Shown here: positions 1 to 6,367 of the stretch, in pieces
Layout of the letters: each line of letters opens with the position of its first letter
How positions within the stretch are numbered: the first letter of the stretch is position 1
From: Clostridia bacterium
Lineage (GTDB): Bacteria; UBA6262; WVXT01
Length of the DNA stretch: 7,531 nucleotides
Reading direction: 5' to 3'
Assembly (NCBI GenBank): GCA_030671905.1
Contig: DAOVHK010000072.1
Location: forward strand, 1 to 7,531
Notes under the pieces: model-generated
Databases searched by the model: none
Told to the model about the DNA's origin: nothing
Seen by the model: only the letters and a program-made list of their open reading frames with translations
Program-made: the position numbers and the translations under genes

Positions 1-42
1 ATTGAAGTAATTGCACGCAGTATGGGTATCGAAATAGAATAG
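1..42 (+). CDS. C-terminal tail of an upstream gene, partial
   Basis: Frame 1 is open from the left edge to a TAG at 40-42 and reads IEVIARSMGIEIE. The stretch is too short to assign a family. The same frame, after this stop, is open again to a TAG at 130-132 (a lysine-rich stretch ending KGKKDKHE). That second stop overlaps the ATG at 125, an arrangement typical of translationally coupled genes. One reading is that the upstream gene originally ended at 132 and the TAG at 40 is a nonsense mutation. Another is that 43-124 is simply AT-rich spacer. I cannot decide from this window. Confidence 0.3.
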   Translation: MEVIARSMGIEIE

Positions 43-124
43 ACTAATAAAAACAAGATAAACAGGATAAAACAATGGCAAAAACTCGAGAAAAGAATCA
101 AATCTAAAGGTAAAAAAGACAAAC

Positions 125-205
125 ATGAATAGAGTCATACACTGGTGGGTGCCACAGCTCGGTTCCGAGGAGAAAAAATTTATTAATGAAGTTTTTGATA
201 AGAAA
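125..205 (+). pseudogene. 5' fragment of a DegT/DnrJ/EryC1/StrS-type aminotransferase gene
   Basis: An ATG at 125 opens a frame that stops at 253. Its first ~27 residues begin MNRVIHWWVPQLGSEEK and continue with KFINEVFDK. The pattern W-W-x-P-x-(I/L)-G-x-E-E followed by an amphipathic helix I-x-E-V is what I know from the N-terminus of PLP-dependent sugar aminotransferases of the DegT family. These make amino sugars such as viosamine or bacillosamine precursors, and normally run about 360-400 aa. After about position 205 the resemblance ends. The DNA then makes sense only in another frame, as a glycosyltransferase. The lysine (SxxxK) and PLP-binding parts are absent, so this piece cannot be functional. 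The alternative is the frameshifted N-terminus of the following glycosyltransferase; I favour the aminotransferase because of the WWxP and LGxEE pattern. The call rests on a short stretch. Confidence 0.42.
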
Positions 206-1199
206 AATGATGCAAAATGCACATTTTATTCAAGTTGTGAATCCCTCATATAAAAAATTTATTGAGCATTTAAAGATAAAAAATAAAAATATTTTCGTTA
301 AAAATGCGTTTCTTCCACCACCATTGGAGGATGAATCTCGTATATTAAATACATATAATTCAAAATTAATTGGGTTGCTTTCTATACTTTCACTTATAAG
401 AAAAAAAACAGTAATTGTTACTGTTCACAGCTTTAAGTATTCTTCTGGCAAATTCAATTTCTGGTGTAAATTAGTTTTCTGGCTGGCGGGCAAAGCAGGG
501 ATTCATTTTATCACTGTGGGTCCTGAGATAAAAGAGAAAATCACTTGTTTGAACATTAAACCCGAAAATATAGAAGTCATTCCTTCTTTTATTTCGCCTC
601 CTATAAAGGAAAAGGAAATTGCTGAAATTCCCAAAGATATATGGGATTTTATTAATAACCATACTCCTGTAATTTCGGCAAATGCTTTCATGATAAGATT
701 CTACAGAGGTGAGGACCTCTATGGGATTGATATGTGTGTAGATTTATGTGCGGAACTAAAAAAGACCTTTCCGCGGGTTGGCTTTATTTTTTGTCTACCG
801 GAGATTGGAAATTATGCCTATTTTCATAAAATGAAACAGAAGGTTGTAAATAGGGGCATAGAAAATAACTTTTTGTTTGTAACTCAACCTTATCAATTTT
901 ATCCAATTCTTATGAAAAGTGATATATTTGTGAGACCAACAAATGTCGATGGCTATGGCGTTTCTTTAGCTGAGGCAATATATTTAAATGTGCCTGCTAT
1001 AGCAAGCGATGTTTGTACTCGACCAGAAAAGACTATTTTGTTTAAGAATCGAGACCTCCATGATCTTATTCTAAAAGTCAGAGAAGTTTTAGGTAATTAC
1101 GAACGGTACAAGAAGGGAATAGAGGCAGTGGAGATTGAAGATAATTTCGAAAAGATCGTGAGGGTCTACCAAAAATTAGGAATTAAGAAAGATAATTAG
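186..1199 (+). CDS. GT4-like glycosyltransferase with shortened or rearranged N-terminal domain
   Basis: Likely a cytoplasmic retaining glycosyltransferase of the GT-B fold adding a sugar to a lipid-linked glycan. The C-terminal half is typical. Residues 172-181 contain a GEDLYGID segment (compare the usual G-x-DLL). Residues 248-275 read FVRPTNVDGYGVSLAEA followed by VPAIASDV, the nucleotide-sugar binding region with the second glutamate at 263. RPE at 279-281 follows. The usual first glutamate of the E-x7-E motif is Asp255. The N-terminal part is abnormal. Residues 60-81 resemble the second half of a GT4 N-domain (IRKKTVIVTVHS), but only ~95 residues precede the hinge at 107-139 instead of ~150. 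Residues 13-46 resemble that hinge again. The listed ATG lies inside the out-of-frame aminotransferase remnant. GAGGAG at 167-172 is 13 bp upstream, rather far; ATGs at 207 or 210 are alternatives. I suspect a truncated or chimeric, possibly inactive, gene. Confidence 0.7.
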   Translation: MKFLIRKMMQNAHFIQVVNPSYKKFIEHLKIKNKNIFVKNAFLPPPLEDESRILNTYNSKLIGLLSILSLIRKKTVIVTVHSFKYSSGKFNFWCKLVFWLAGKAGIHFITVGPEIKEKITCLNIKPENIEVIPSFISPPIKEKEIAEIPKDIWDFINNHTPVISANAFMIRFYRGEDLYGIDMCVDLCAELKKTFPRVGFIFCLPEIGNYAYFHKMKQKVVNRGIENNFLFVTQPYQFYPILMKSDIFVRPTNVDGYGVSLAEAIYLNVPAIASDVCTRPEKTILFKNRDLHDLILKVREVLGNYERYKKGIEAVEIEDNFEKIVRVYQKLGIKKDN

Positions 1200-1212
1200 A
1201 TAAATTTACCGC

Positions 1213-1322
1213 TTGAATCTGTGCCTACAGGGTTTTGCACAAATTGAATTTGTGTTTGCACAGATTGAATCTGTGCCTACAATGGAGAAAATTAACGAGA
1301 ATATTTGTAGGCACAATTTCAA
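1213..1322. repeat. Repeat cluster with terminal inverted repeats, MITE- or REP-like
   Basis: TTGAATCTGTGCCTACA occurs exactly at 1213-1229 and again at 1265-1281. An inverted copy, TGTAGGCACAATTTCAA, lies at 1306-1322 and matches the reverse complement at 15 of 17 positions. A third, shorter direct copy of the core, TTGAATTTGTG, is at 1244-1254. The unit has an inverted repeat at each end (1213-1229 and 1306-1322) and no open frame of its own, resembling a small non-autonomous element or an intergenic palindromic repeat. No convincing target-site duplication is visible. It fills nearly all of the 147 bp between the first glycosyltransferase and the heparinase-like gene. Confidence 0.7.
1238..1276. 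repeat. Two adjacent near-perfect palindromes inside the repeat cluster
   Basis: Positions 1238-1254 are CACAAATT-G-AATTTGTG, two perfect 8-base arms around a single G. Positions 1258-1276 are GCACAGATT-G-AATCTGTGC, two perfect 9-base arms around a single G. The two differ mainly by one transition per arm (AAATT against AGATT), and that change is compensated on the other arm. A one-base centre is too tight for an RNA hairpin loop without opening inner pairs, so these read better as DNA palindromes (a dimeric-protein site or transposase-recognised end) than as a transcription terminator. There is no T-tract. Confidence 0.65.
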
Positions 1323-1346
1323 ATTATGCAGTTTTGAGATGGAAAA

Positions 1347-3428
1347 ATGGAAAGGAAGATAACATATTACTTTTATCGGATGCGGACTTTGCCACCGGGA
1401 AAGGTCGCTAGGCTCATTCTGAAAAGGTTCTGTGATAAAGTGGTTGGATACTGGGATAGATTCTGGGTGAGGGTAAAAAGGAGCGAGATATCGAATGAGA
1501 AATTGATAAGGGCAATGGTTAAGACACAAGATAGATTGGAGAGGATAGAGGACCTGCTTGATTATTTCAGGAAGAGGGAAGAGCCGAGATGTTTCATTGA
1601 TTTTGTAAACAAAGAAGAAATTGCGAGGATGTTGAAAACAGACTATCCAGAATTGGCGGGAAATATCGTTTCGGAGGCTGATGGAATCTGTAATGGAATT
1701 TTCAGCATTATGGGTAGTGGGGATAAAAAATTGGAGCCCATGGATTGGCATCTCGATTTTAAGTCAGGTTATCGATGGAATCCGAAAACTTATTACCAGG
1801 ATATTAAATATGCGGTTAAGGCTTGGGAAGGAGCAGACATTAAAATTCCATGGGAGGTTTCTCGCTTCAATTTTTTGAATTACTTAGGTGAAGCTTACTG
1901 GCTTACAGATGATGAGAAATATGCCGGGAAATTCGTTTCTTTAATCTCTGACTGGATAGGCAAGAATCCTGTGAAACAGGGATTGAATTGGAACTCAACC
2001 ATTGAAGCTGGAATCCGAGTGGCGAATTGGATAGTAGGGTGGTATTTTTTTAAAGATTCGAAATCGATAACTCGTGAATTTGTGGCAAAATTCATAAAAA
2101 GCCTCTTAGCCCATGGCAGGTTCATAAAATCGAATCTGGAATATGCTGAAGGTCTGACTTCCAATCATTATATTTCCAATATTATTGGTCTTTTTTATCT
2201 GGGAATATTTCTTCCTGAATTCAGAGAGGCAAAAGGGTGGTTAAATTTTTCTAAACGGGAGCTTGAGAAGGAAATACAAAAGCAGGTTTATTTGGAGGGA
2301 ATGGATTTTGAGGCTTCGACCTGTTACCATCGCTTCGTTGTGGAACTCTTCCTTTATCCGGCACTCCTGGCCAGACTGAACGGAATTGATTTTTCATCGG
2401 ATTATATGTCACGATTAAAGAAAATGTTTGATTTCATCCTTTGTGCGTTAAAACCGAATGGGAAGATGCCCCAGATAGGCGACAATGACAGTGGGAGATT
2501 GTATAAATTTGAAGCGAGCAAGAGGGAAGTTCTGGATATGAGATATCTGTTGAATTTAGGAGCGCTATTTTTTACCGAGCCAAAATATAAAATAAGAGAA
2601 TTTGGACTTTGTCCAGAAGTAGTGTGGATTTTTGGGACGGGGGCTGTTAATAGGTGGCATGAGATGCCAGATAGAGCTATTGCTGATTTGGAAAGTAAGA
2701 GTTTCTCTGATGCCGGGATTTACATCATGCGTGAAGGAAGCAATTATTTAATTGTTTCCTCAGGCCCGAATGGGCAAAACGGTACTGGCGGGCATAGCCA
2801 CAACGATAAGTTGTCCTTTGAATGTTTTATTGGTGGGGAGGAAGTCTTTATTGATCCCGGTACCTATGTTTATACTTCTTTCCCGGGATGGAGAGACAAA
2901 TTTCGTTCCACACGATTCCACAATACGGTGATGATTGACAGTCAGGAACAGAACCGTTTTTTGACACTTTTTTCTATGAGGGAAGAGGCTAAACCGAAGG
3001 TGATAAAATGGGAAACAAATGACAACCTTGACGTTTTTAGCGGTGAACATTACGGGTACACTAGAATGCCGGATAAGGTAATCCACCAGAGAACAATTAA
3101 ATTTCATAAGAAGGATTTTCGCTGGGAATTTCAAGACAAGGTTTATAATTTAAAGAACCGATTTTCAAACAAGCACTTGATTAAATGGTCGCTAATCCTC
3201 CATCCAGATATTGACATTGAAAATTCCAGTACCATAAAAACAAAGAAAGGCAGGAAAGTAAAAATCACTCTTGAAAATGGGCTTGAAGTACATCAACAGG
3301 ATGCCTGGTATTCTCCAGAATATGGAGTTAAGGTTCCCACCAAAAAATTGACTTGGGAGCTATTTACTGATAGGCCCATAAGTTTTAGATGGATTGTAGA
3401 ATATGGAAAAGCTGGCAAAGAAGATTAA
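1347..3428 (+). CDS. Heparinase II/III family protein (alginate-lyase-like polysaccharide lyase fold)
   Basis: Predicted glycan-active protein with an (alpha/alpha) toroid followed by a beta-sandwich. Family members cleave uronic-acid-containing polysaccharides by beta-elimination. Residues 5-40 resemble the helical leader of polysaccharide-locus members. Residues 134-235 carry FKSGYRW, IPWEVSRFNFL and GLNWNSTIEAGIRVANW, the toroid signature. Candidate catalytic positions are Asn273-His274 (SNHYISN), Tyr327-His328 (STCYHRF), the GDNDSGR loop at 378-384, and the GGHSHND loop at 481-487 that opens the C-terminal heparinase II/III domain. Arg523-Phe-His525-Asn526 follows. Length of 693 aa is usual for this group. 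No signal peptide is visible; the N-terminus MERKITYYFYRM is charged and aromatic. Shine-Dalgarno is weak (GAG at 1336-1338). The 3' end overlaps the next glycosyltransferase by 26 bp, so the two are probably cotranslated. Exact substrate is unknown. Confidence 0.88.
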   Translation: MERKITYYFYRMRTLPPGKVARLILKRFCDKVVGYWDRFWVRVKRSEISNEKLIRAMVKTQDRLERIEDLLDYFRKREEPRCFIDFVNKEEIARMLKTDYPELAGNIVSEADGICNGIFSIMGSGDKKLEPMDWHLDFKSGYRWNPKTYYQDIKYAVKAWEGADIKIPWEVSRFNFLNYLGEAYWLTDDEKYAGKFVSLISDWIGKNPVKQGLNWNSTIEAGIRVANWIVGWYFFKDSKSITREFVAKFIKSLLAHGRFIKSNLEYAEGLTSNHYISNIIGLFYLGIFLPEFREAKGWLNFSKRELEKEIQKQVYLEGMDFEASTCYHRFVVELFLYPALLARLNGIDFSSDYMSRLKKMFDFILCALKPNGKMPQIGDNDSGRLYKFEASKREVLDMRYLLNLGALFFTEPKYKIREFGLCPEVVWIFGTGAVNRWHEMPDRAIADLESKSFSDAGIYIMREGSNYLIVSSGPNGQNGTGGHSHNDKLSFECFIGGEEVFIDPGTYVYTSFPGWRDKFRSTRFHNTVMIDSQEQNRFLTLFSMREEAKPKVIKWETNDNLDVFSGEHYGYTRMPDKVIHQRTIKFHKKDFRWEFQDKVYNLKNRFSNKHLIKWSLILHPDIDIENSSTIKTKKGRKVKITLENGLEVHQQDAWYSPEYGVKVPTKKLTWELFTDRPISFRWIVEYGKAGKED

Positions 3429-4638
3429 TTTAGGATATATTTCTGATGCTGGGTTTTACTCCACAGCTTTCCACTCTCAAGTTTTAAGCTTATTGACTGG
3501 TTTAAAAGATAAGGTGGAAAATATTAGTTTGGTCGTTTTAGAGCAGTCTTTATTTCCATTTCTAAGATTGAAAGACCCTGAAATTAAAAGGAGTTGGAAG
3601 AGAATAAAAGAACAGTTTAAAACTGTGGAGGTTATAGTTCAGAAACCGCGCATTTTAAGATGGCTGATGCAGATAGAGTCCCGGAGTTTAAAGAGAATCA
3701 TCAATGATAATTTAGATAAAGTCAATGTTCTTCACTGTCACGGTGAAGCGGGGAGCTATTTAGGGCTATTAGCCAGGAAAGAGATAGGTAAGGATATTCC
3801 CCTAATTTCTGATTTACGAGGATTGGTGTCTCAAGAGTCCCTGCTTTGTGGCAAAGATGGAAATTTGATAACGAGCTTTCTTTTTAATCTGCGAGCGCAT
3901 GAATTTAAGAAAATAGAAGAATATGTAGTAAAAGAAAGCGACCTTATTTTTTGCGTTTCCCGGAAGTTTAAAAAATATTTAGAAGAGATATATAGAGTAA
4001 GCCCGGATAGGGTAGCTGTCGTTCCCAGTTTAGTCGATAGTAAATTGTTTTTCTTCAATCCCGAAGTACGAGCAAGGAAAAGAGAAGAATTGGGTATTGA
4101 GAAGCGGATAGTTTTCGTCTATACCGGAAGCACTGTTAAATGGCAACTGCCAGAGGTAACAGTGGAAGTTTTCAAAAAGATAAAAAGGATGATTCCAGAG
4201 GCTTTTTTACTCTTTTTGACCAATAATGTATCCTGTGCCAGGAAGTATTTTAATGGAATAGACAAAGAAGATTATTTGTTGATTTCTGTGCCTAACAGGG
4301 AAGTTCCAGCCTATCTAAACGCAGCAGATGTAAGTATTCTTTTGAGAGAGAAAAACTTGGTTAATCGTGTGGCATCACCAATAAAGTTTGGCGAATATCT
4401 CTGCTGTGGATTACCGGTAATTATGACTCCGGGAATTGGTGATACGGAAGAGATTATTGAAAAACACAGGATAGGAAGACTGTTAGATTTAAAGGGTTTA
4501 CAGATAAATAAAGATGATTTGCTGCAATTATTAAATAGTGTTGAACGGGAAAGAATTGCAGAAAGTGGGAAAGAGCTTTTTTCTGTTGAGAGTTATGAAT
4601 CCAGAATAATTTCTTACTGGACTCAGCTTTTGACATAA
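3403..4638 (+). CDS. Glycosyltransferase family 4 protein
   Basis: GT-B glycosyltransferase expected to act at the cytoplasmic face of the inner membrane, transferring a sugar from a nucleotide donor onto a growing lipid-linked glycan. The N-domain begins NLGYISDAGFYSTAFHSQ (residues 9-26) and holds HCHGEAGSYLGLLARK (111-126) and ISDLRG (135-140). The hinge shows ESDLIFCVSRKFKKYLEE followed by VAVVPSLVDSKLF (178-216). The C-domain has FVYTGSTVKWQ (238-248, the glycine loop), NREVPAYLNAADV (298-310) and SPIKFGEYLCCGLPVI (325-340), where Glu331 is the likely donor-ribose-binding glutamate. Length of 411 aa is normal. The start overlaps the heparinase-like gene by 26 bp in another frame, with no clear Shine-Dalgarno, which points to coupled translation. 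Donor and acceptor cannot be read from sequence; a uronic acid made by the downstream enzymes is a plausible donor. Confidence 0.85.
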   Translation: MEKLAKKINLGYISDAGFYSTAFHSQVLSLLTGLKDKVENISLVVLEQSLFPFLRLKDPEIKRSWKRIKEQFKTVEVIVQKPRILRWLMQIESRSLKRIINDNLDKVNVLHCHGEAGSYLGLLARKEIGKDIPLISDLRGLVSQESLLCGKDGNLITSFLFNLRAHEFKKIEEYVVKESDLIFCVSRKFKKYLEEIYRVSPDRVAVVPSLVDSKLFFFNPEVRARKREELGIEKRIVFVYTGSTVKWQLPEVTVEVFKKIKRMIPEAFLLFLTNNVSCARKYFNGIDKEDYLLISVPNREVPAYLNAADVSILLREKNLVNRVASPIKFGEYLCCGLPVIMTPGIGDTEEIIEKHRIGRLLDLKGLQINKDDLLQLLNSVERERIAESGKELFSVESYESRIISYWTQLLT

Positions 4639-4661
4639 GGCCTGGTTTGTGATAGTATAAT
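4630..4661 (+). promoter_or_regulatory. Candidate sigma-70 promoter for the downstream sugar-nucleotide genes
   Basis: TTGACA at 4630-4635 and TATAAT at 4656-4661 are both exact consensus hexamers, separated by 20 bp. That spacer is longer than the preferred 16-18, so strength is uncertain. The -35 overlaps the TAA of the glycosyltransferase (4636-4638). A start near 4668 would give a leader of about 75 nt before the ATG at 4745. This 106-bp gap is much the widest inside the 1347-7306 run, which fits a second transcription start. In AT-rich DNA such matches can arise by chance. Confidence 0.4.
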
Positions 4662-4732
4662 CTTCAAATGGTGGCGGCAGAAGGAGGCTTTGCTAAAGAG
4701 GAAGCAAAACTTGCGCTTTGCTGCTACAAAAC

Positions 4733-4738
4733 GAGGAG
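4733..4738 (+). promoter_or_regulatory. Ribosome binding site that fixes the start of the small cysteine-rich gene
   Basis: GAGGAG lies 6 bp before the ATG at 4745. The longer frame starting with the ATG at 4718 would place this site inside coding sequence and adds residues MLLQNEEKD that do not resemble the family. The start at 4745 is therefore preferred. Confidence 0.7.
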
Positions 4739-4744
4739 AAAGAT

Positions 4745-5044
4745 ATGGGCAGGAAACTGGTTGTGAAAGTAGTAAATATTGAGGGAAAATGTCCTGTGTA
4801 TAAGGTGGGAGAGGAGATTGTCCTCAATGAAGGATACCGGGTGAATCTTGAGGAATCAGACAATATCTGTATGCATTCCCTGGCTTCTATTATGCCCTAT
4901 TATGTAGCTTTATATAATAGTGTTAGTCCTGAAAATTTGGGGTTAGCAAATAAGCACGGCAGAGCCTGTGTTCAATGTCTTGACCCCTGTGAGTTGACTG
5001 GTGGTGGAACGGTCACATTTGAGATTATACTAGAAGGAGTCTAA
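4745..5044 (+). CDS. TIGR04076-like small cysteine-rich protein of unknown function
   Basis: A 99-aa soluble protein with no signal or membrane segment. Residues 5-10 form a beta strand (LVVKVV), followed by EGKCPVYKVGEEIVL (13-27), then NICMHSLASIMPYYVALYNS (40-59), CVQCLDPCEL (75-84) and a final strand TVTFEIILEGV. The order strand, G-x-C-P...K-V-G-(D/E)-E, then C...(F/H)-S-L-x-x-x-x-P-Y-x-x-A-L, then C-x-x-x-x-P-C and a closing T-F-E-I strand matches what I know of TIGR04076 proteins, whose biochemical role is not established. Cysteines are at 16, 42, 75, 78 and 82. The CX2CX3C cluster suggests metal or Fe-S binding, which is inference. It ends 1 bp before the dehydrogenase, so it is first in a coupled three-gene run behind the candidate promoter. 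Its role in glycan synthesis, if any, is unknown. Confidence 0.75.
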   Translation: MGRKLVVKVVNIEGKCPVYKVGEEIVLNEGYRVNLEESDNICMHSLASIMPYYVALYNSVSPENLGLANKHGRACVQCLDPCELTGGGTVTFEIILEGV

Positions 5045-5045
5045 A

Positions 5046-6353
5046 ATGAGTAAAAAAGATGAGAATCAAAAACTTTTGGAGAAGAAAATCGTCCAGCATA
5101 AAGCAAAGATTGGGATTATCGGTTTAGGGTATGTAGGATTGCCTCTGGCAATGGAGTTTAGTAAAGCAGGATTTGATGTTACTGGGATTGAAATCGATAA
5201 AGATAAAGTGAGAATGATTAATCAAGGAAAGTGCTATATTCAAGATATCAAGCAGAATGAGTTAAAAGATTTAGTAAAAAATAATAAATTGAAGGCAACC
5301 GTAGACTTCTCAGTTTTGAAAGAGATGGATGCCGTAAGTATATGCGTGCCCACGCCTTTACGCAAGACGAGAGACCCTGATATCTCTTATATTATTTCTG
5401 CCGTTGAAGAAGTGGCTAAATATTTGCGTCCAGGACAACTGGTTATACTGGAAAGCACTACCTATCCAGGCACAACGAGAGAGGTAATTCTTCCCCGATT
5501 GGAAGCGAGAAATCTTCGAGTAGGAAAAGACTTCTTTCTGGCTTTCTCGCCGGAACGCGTAGATCCTGGCAATAAGATTTACACTATAGGGAATACGCCA
5601 AAAATTGTAAGTGGTATCACAAAGAAATGTACCAGTATTGCTGTTACTCTCTATGAACAGATAATTGATGAGGTGGTTCCTGTCTCCACGACGGAATCTG
5701 CAGAGATGGTAAAACTTCTGGAGAATACCTTTCGCATTGTTAACGTGGGATTGGTTAATGAGATTGCCCTCATCTGTGATAGGCTGAAATTGGATGCCTG
5801 GGAGGTGATAGATGCAGCGGCCACAAAGCCATTCGGTTTTACGCCTTTTTACCCAGGGCCTGGTTTAGGAGGCCACTGCGTACCTATAGATCCCCACTAT
5901 CTTTCCTGGAAACTGAAAACTTTGAACTTTTATGCCCGTTTTATTGAACTGGCTGGTGAGATAAATAGTAAAATGCCAGAGTTTCTGGTTAGTAAAATTG
6001 ACGCTGCACTAAACGAGAGAGAAAAAAGTATAAAGGGATCTAAAATCTTAATCTTAGGGGTAGCCTACAAGAGTAATGTCTCGGACATCCGGGAATCCCC
6101 GGCTTTGGATGTTATGAGGCTTCTCAAAGAAAGAGGAGGAAAGGTCGTATATAATGACCCTTATGTGCCTCAAGTAGAAGGACTGAAATCGATTCCCCTG
6201 ACGGAGAGTTCTTTAAGAAATGCTGATTGCGTGGTAATCACTACTGCGCATAGTGACTATGATTATAAACAGATTGTAAAGAACGCAAGGCTGGTTATCG
6301 ATTCCAGAAATGCAACCAAAGGAATAAAGAGTAAGAAGATAATAAAACTGTAG
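5046..6353 (+). CDS. wbpA: UDP-N-acetyl-D-glucosamine 6-dehydrogenase, WbpA/TviB type
   Basis: Cytoplasmic enzyme oxidising C6 of UDP-GlcNAc to UDP-GlcNAcA using two NAD+. The NAD-binding Rossmann motif is IGLGYVGLPLA at 25-35, with an acidic EID at 49-51. GKCYIQDI (61-68) is a hallmark of the UDP-GlcNAc rather than the UDP-Glc branch. VPTPL (101-105), LESTTYPGTT (135-144), FSPERVDPGN (167-176), EMVKLLENTFR (220-230, Lys223 and Asn227) and KPFGFTPFYPGPGLGGHC (261-278) follow. Cys278 is the catalytic thiol. The C-terminal domain has GVAYKSNVSDIRESPAL (338-354) and the closing NAD-site part VVITTAHSDY (396-405). Length of 435 aa equals the family norm. AGAAGGAG just upstream lies in the end of the previous gene, and the gap is 1 bp. 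The related ManNAc dehydrogenase WecC is the main alternative; the YIQDI element and the neighbouring 4-epimerase favour WbpA/TviB. Confidence 0.9.
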   Translation: MSKKDENQKLLEKKIVQHKAKIGIIGLGYVGLPLAMEFSKAGFDVTGIEIDKDKVRMINQGKCYIQDIKQNELKDLVKNNKLKATVDFSVLKEMDAVSICVPTPLRKTRDPDISYIISAVEEVAKYLRPGQLVILESTTYPGTTREVILPRLEARNLRVGKDFFLAFSPERVDPGNKIYTIGNTPKIVSGITKKCTSIAVTLYEQIIDEVVPVSTTESAEMVKLLENTFRIVNVGLVNEIALICDRLKLDAWEVIDAAATKPFGFTPFYPGPGLGGHCVPIDPHYLSWKLKTLNFYARFIELAGEINSKMPEFLVSKIDAALNEREKSIKGSKILILGVAYKSNVSDIRESPALDVMRLLKERGGKVVYNDPYVPQVEGLKSIPLTESSLRNADCVVITTAHSDYDYKQIVKNARLVIDSRNATKGIKSKKIIKL

Positions 6354-6355
6354 AA

Positions 6356-6361
6356 AAGGAG
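6356..6361 (+). promoter_or_regulatory. Ribosome binding site supporting a TTG start
   Basis: AAGGAG sits 6 bp before the TTG at 6368-6370 and just after the TAG of the dehydrogenase (6351-6353). No ATG or GTG is available near the expected N-terminus. The glycine-rich NAD motif begins seven residues after this codon, so an internal start would remove the first beta strand. Confidence 0.75.
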
Positions 6362-6367
6362 AGAGAA

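Noticed and set aside
1213..1322. CRISPR array
   Set aside because: Copies are too few, unequally spaced (31 and 21 bp between starts) and partly inverted; no cas genes nearby.
1306..1323. Intrinsic terminator for the first glycosyltransferase formed by pairing with 1265-1281
   Set aside because: The loop would be about 24 bases and no T-run follows the 3' arm; a repeat element explains the symmetry better.
1202..1325. AAATT at 1202-1206 and 1321-1325 as a target-site duplication of the repeat element
   Set aside because: The copies are not placed directly at the inverted ends (one is several bases outside, the other overlaps), and five A/T bases recur often here.
1206..1751. Long minus-strand frame of 181 codons across the repeat cluster and the heparinase-like gene
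   Set aside because: It is antisense to a well-supported gene, begins inside the repeats and shows no family motifs.
2760..3134. Minus-strand frame of 124 codons inside the heparinase-like gene
   Set aside because: It lies opposite the conserved C-terminal domain with its GGHSHND loop; no motifs of its own.
4687..4722. Short repeats TTTGCT / AGCAAA / TTTGCT in the gap before the cysteine-rich gene, possible riboswitch or attenuator
   Set aside because: Only 6-bp arms and no further conserved structure; alternative pairings are possible but chance is likely.
4668..4766. A 32-codon frame starting at ATG 4668 that overlaps the start of the cysteine-rich gene, possible leader peptide
   Set aside because: No Shine-Dalgarno before it, no regulatory codon run, and its start would sit almost at the predicted transcription start.
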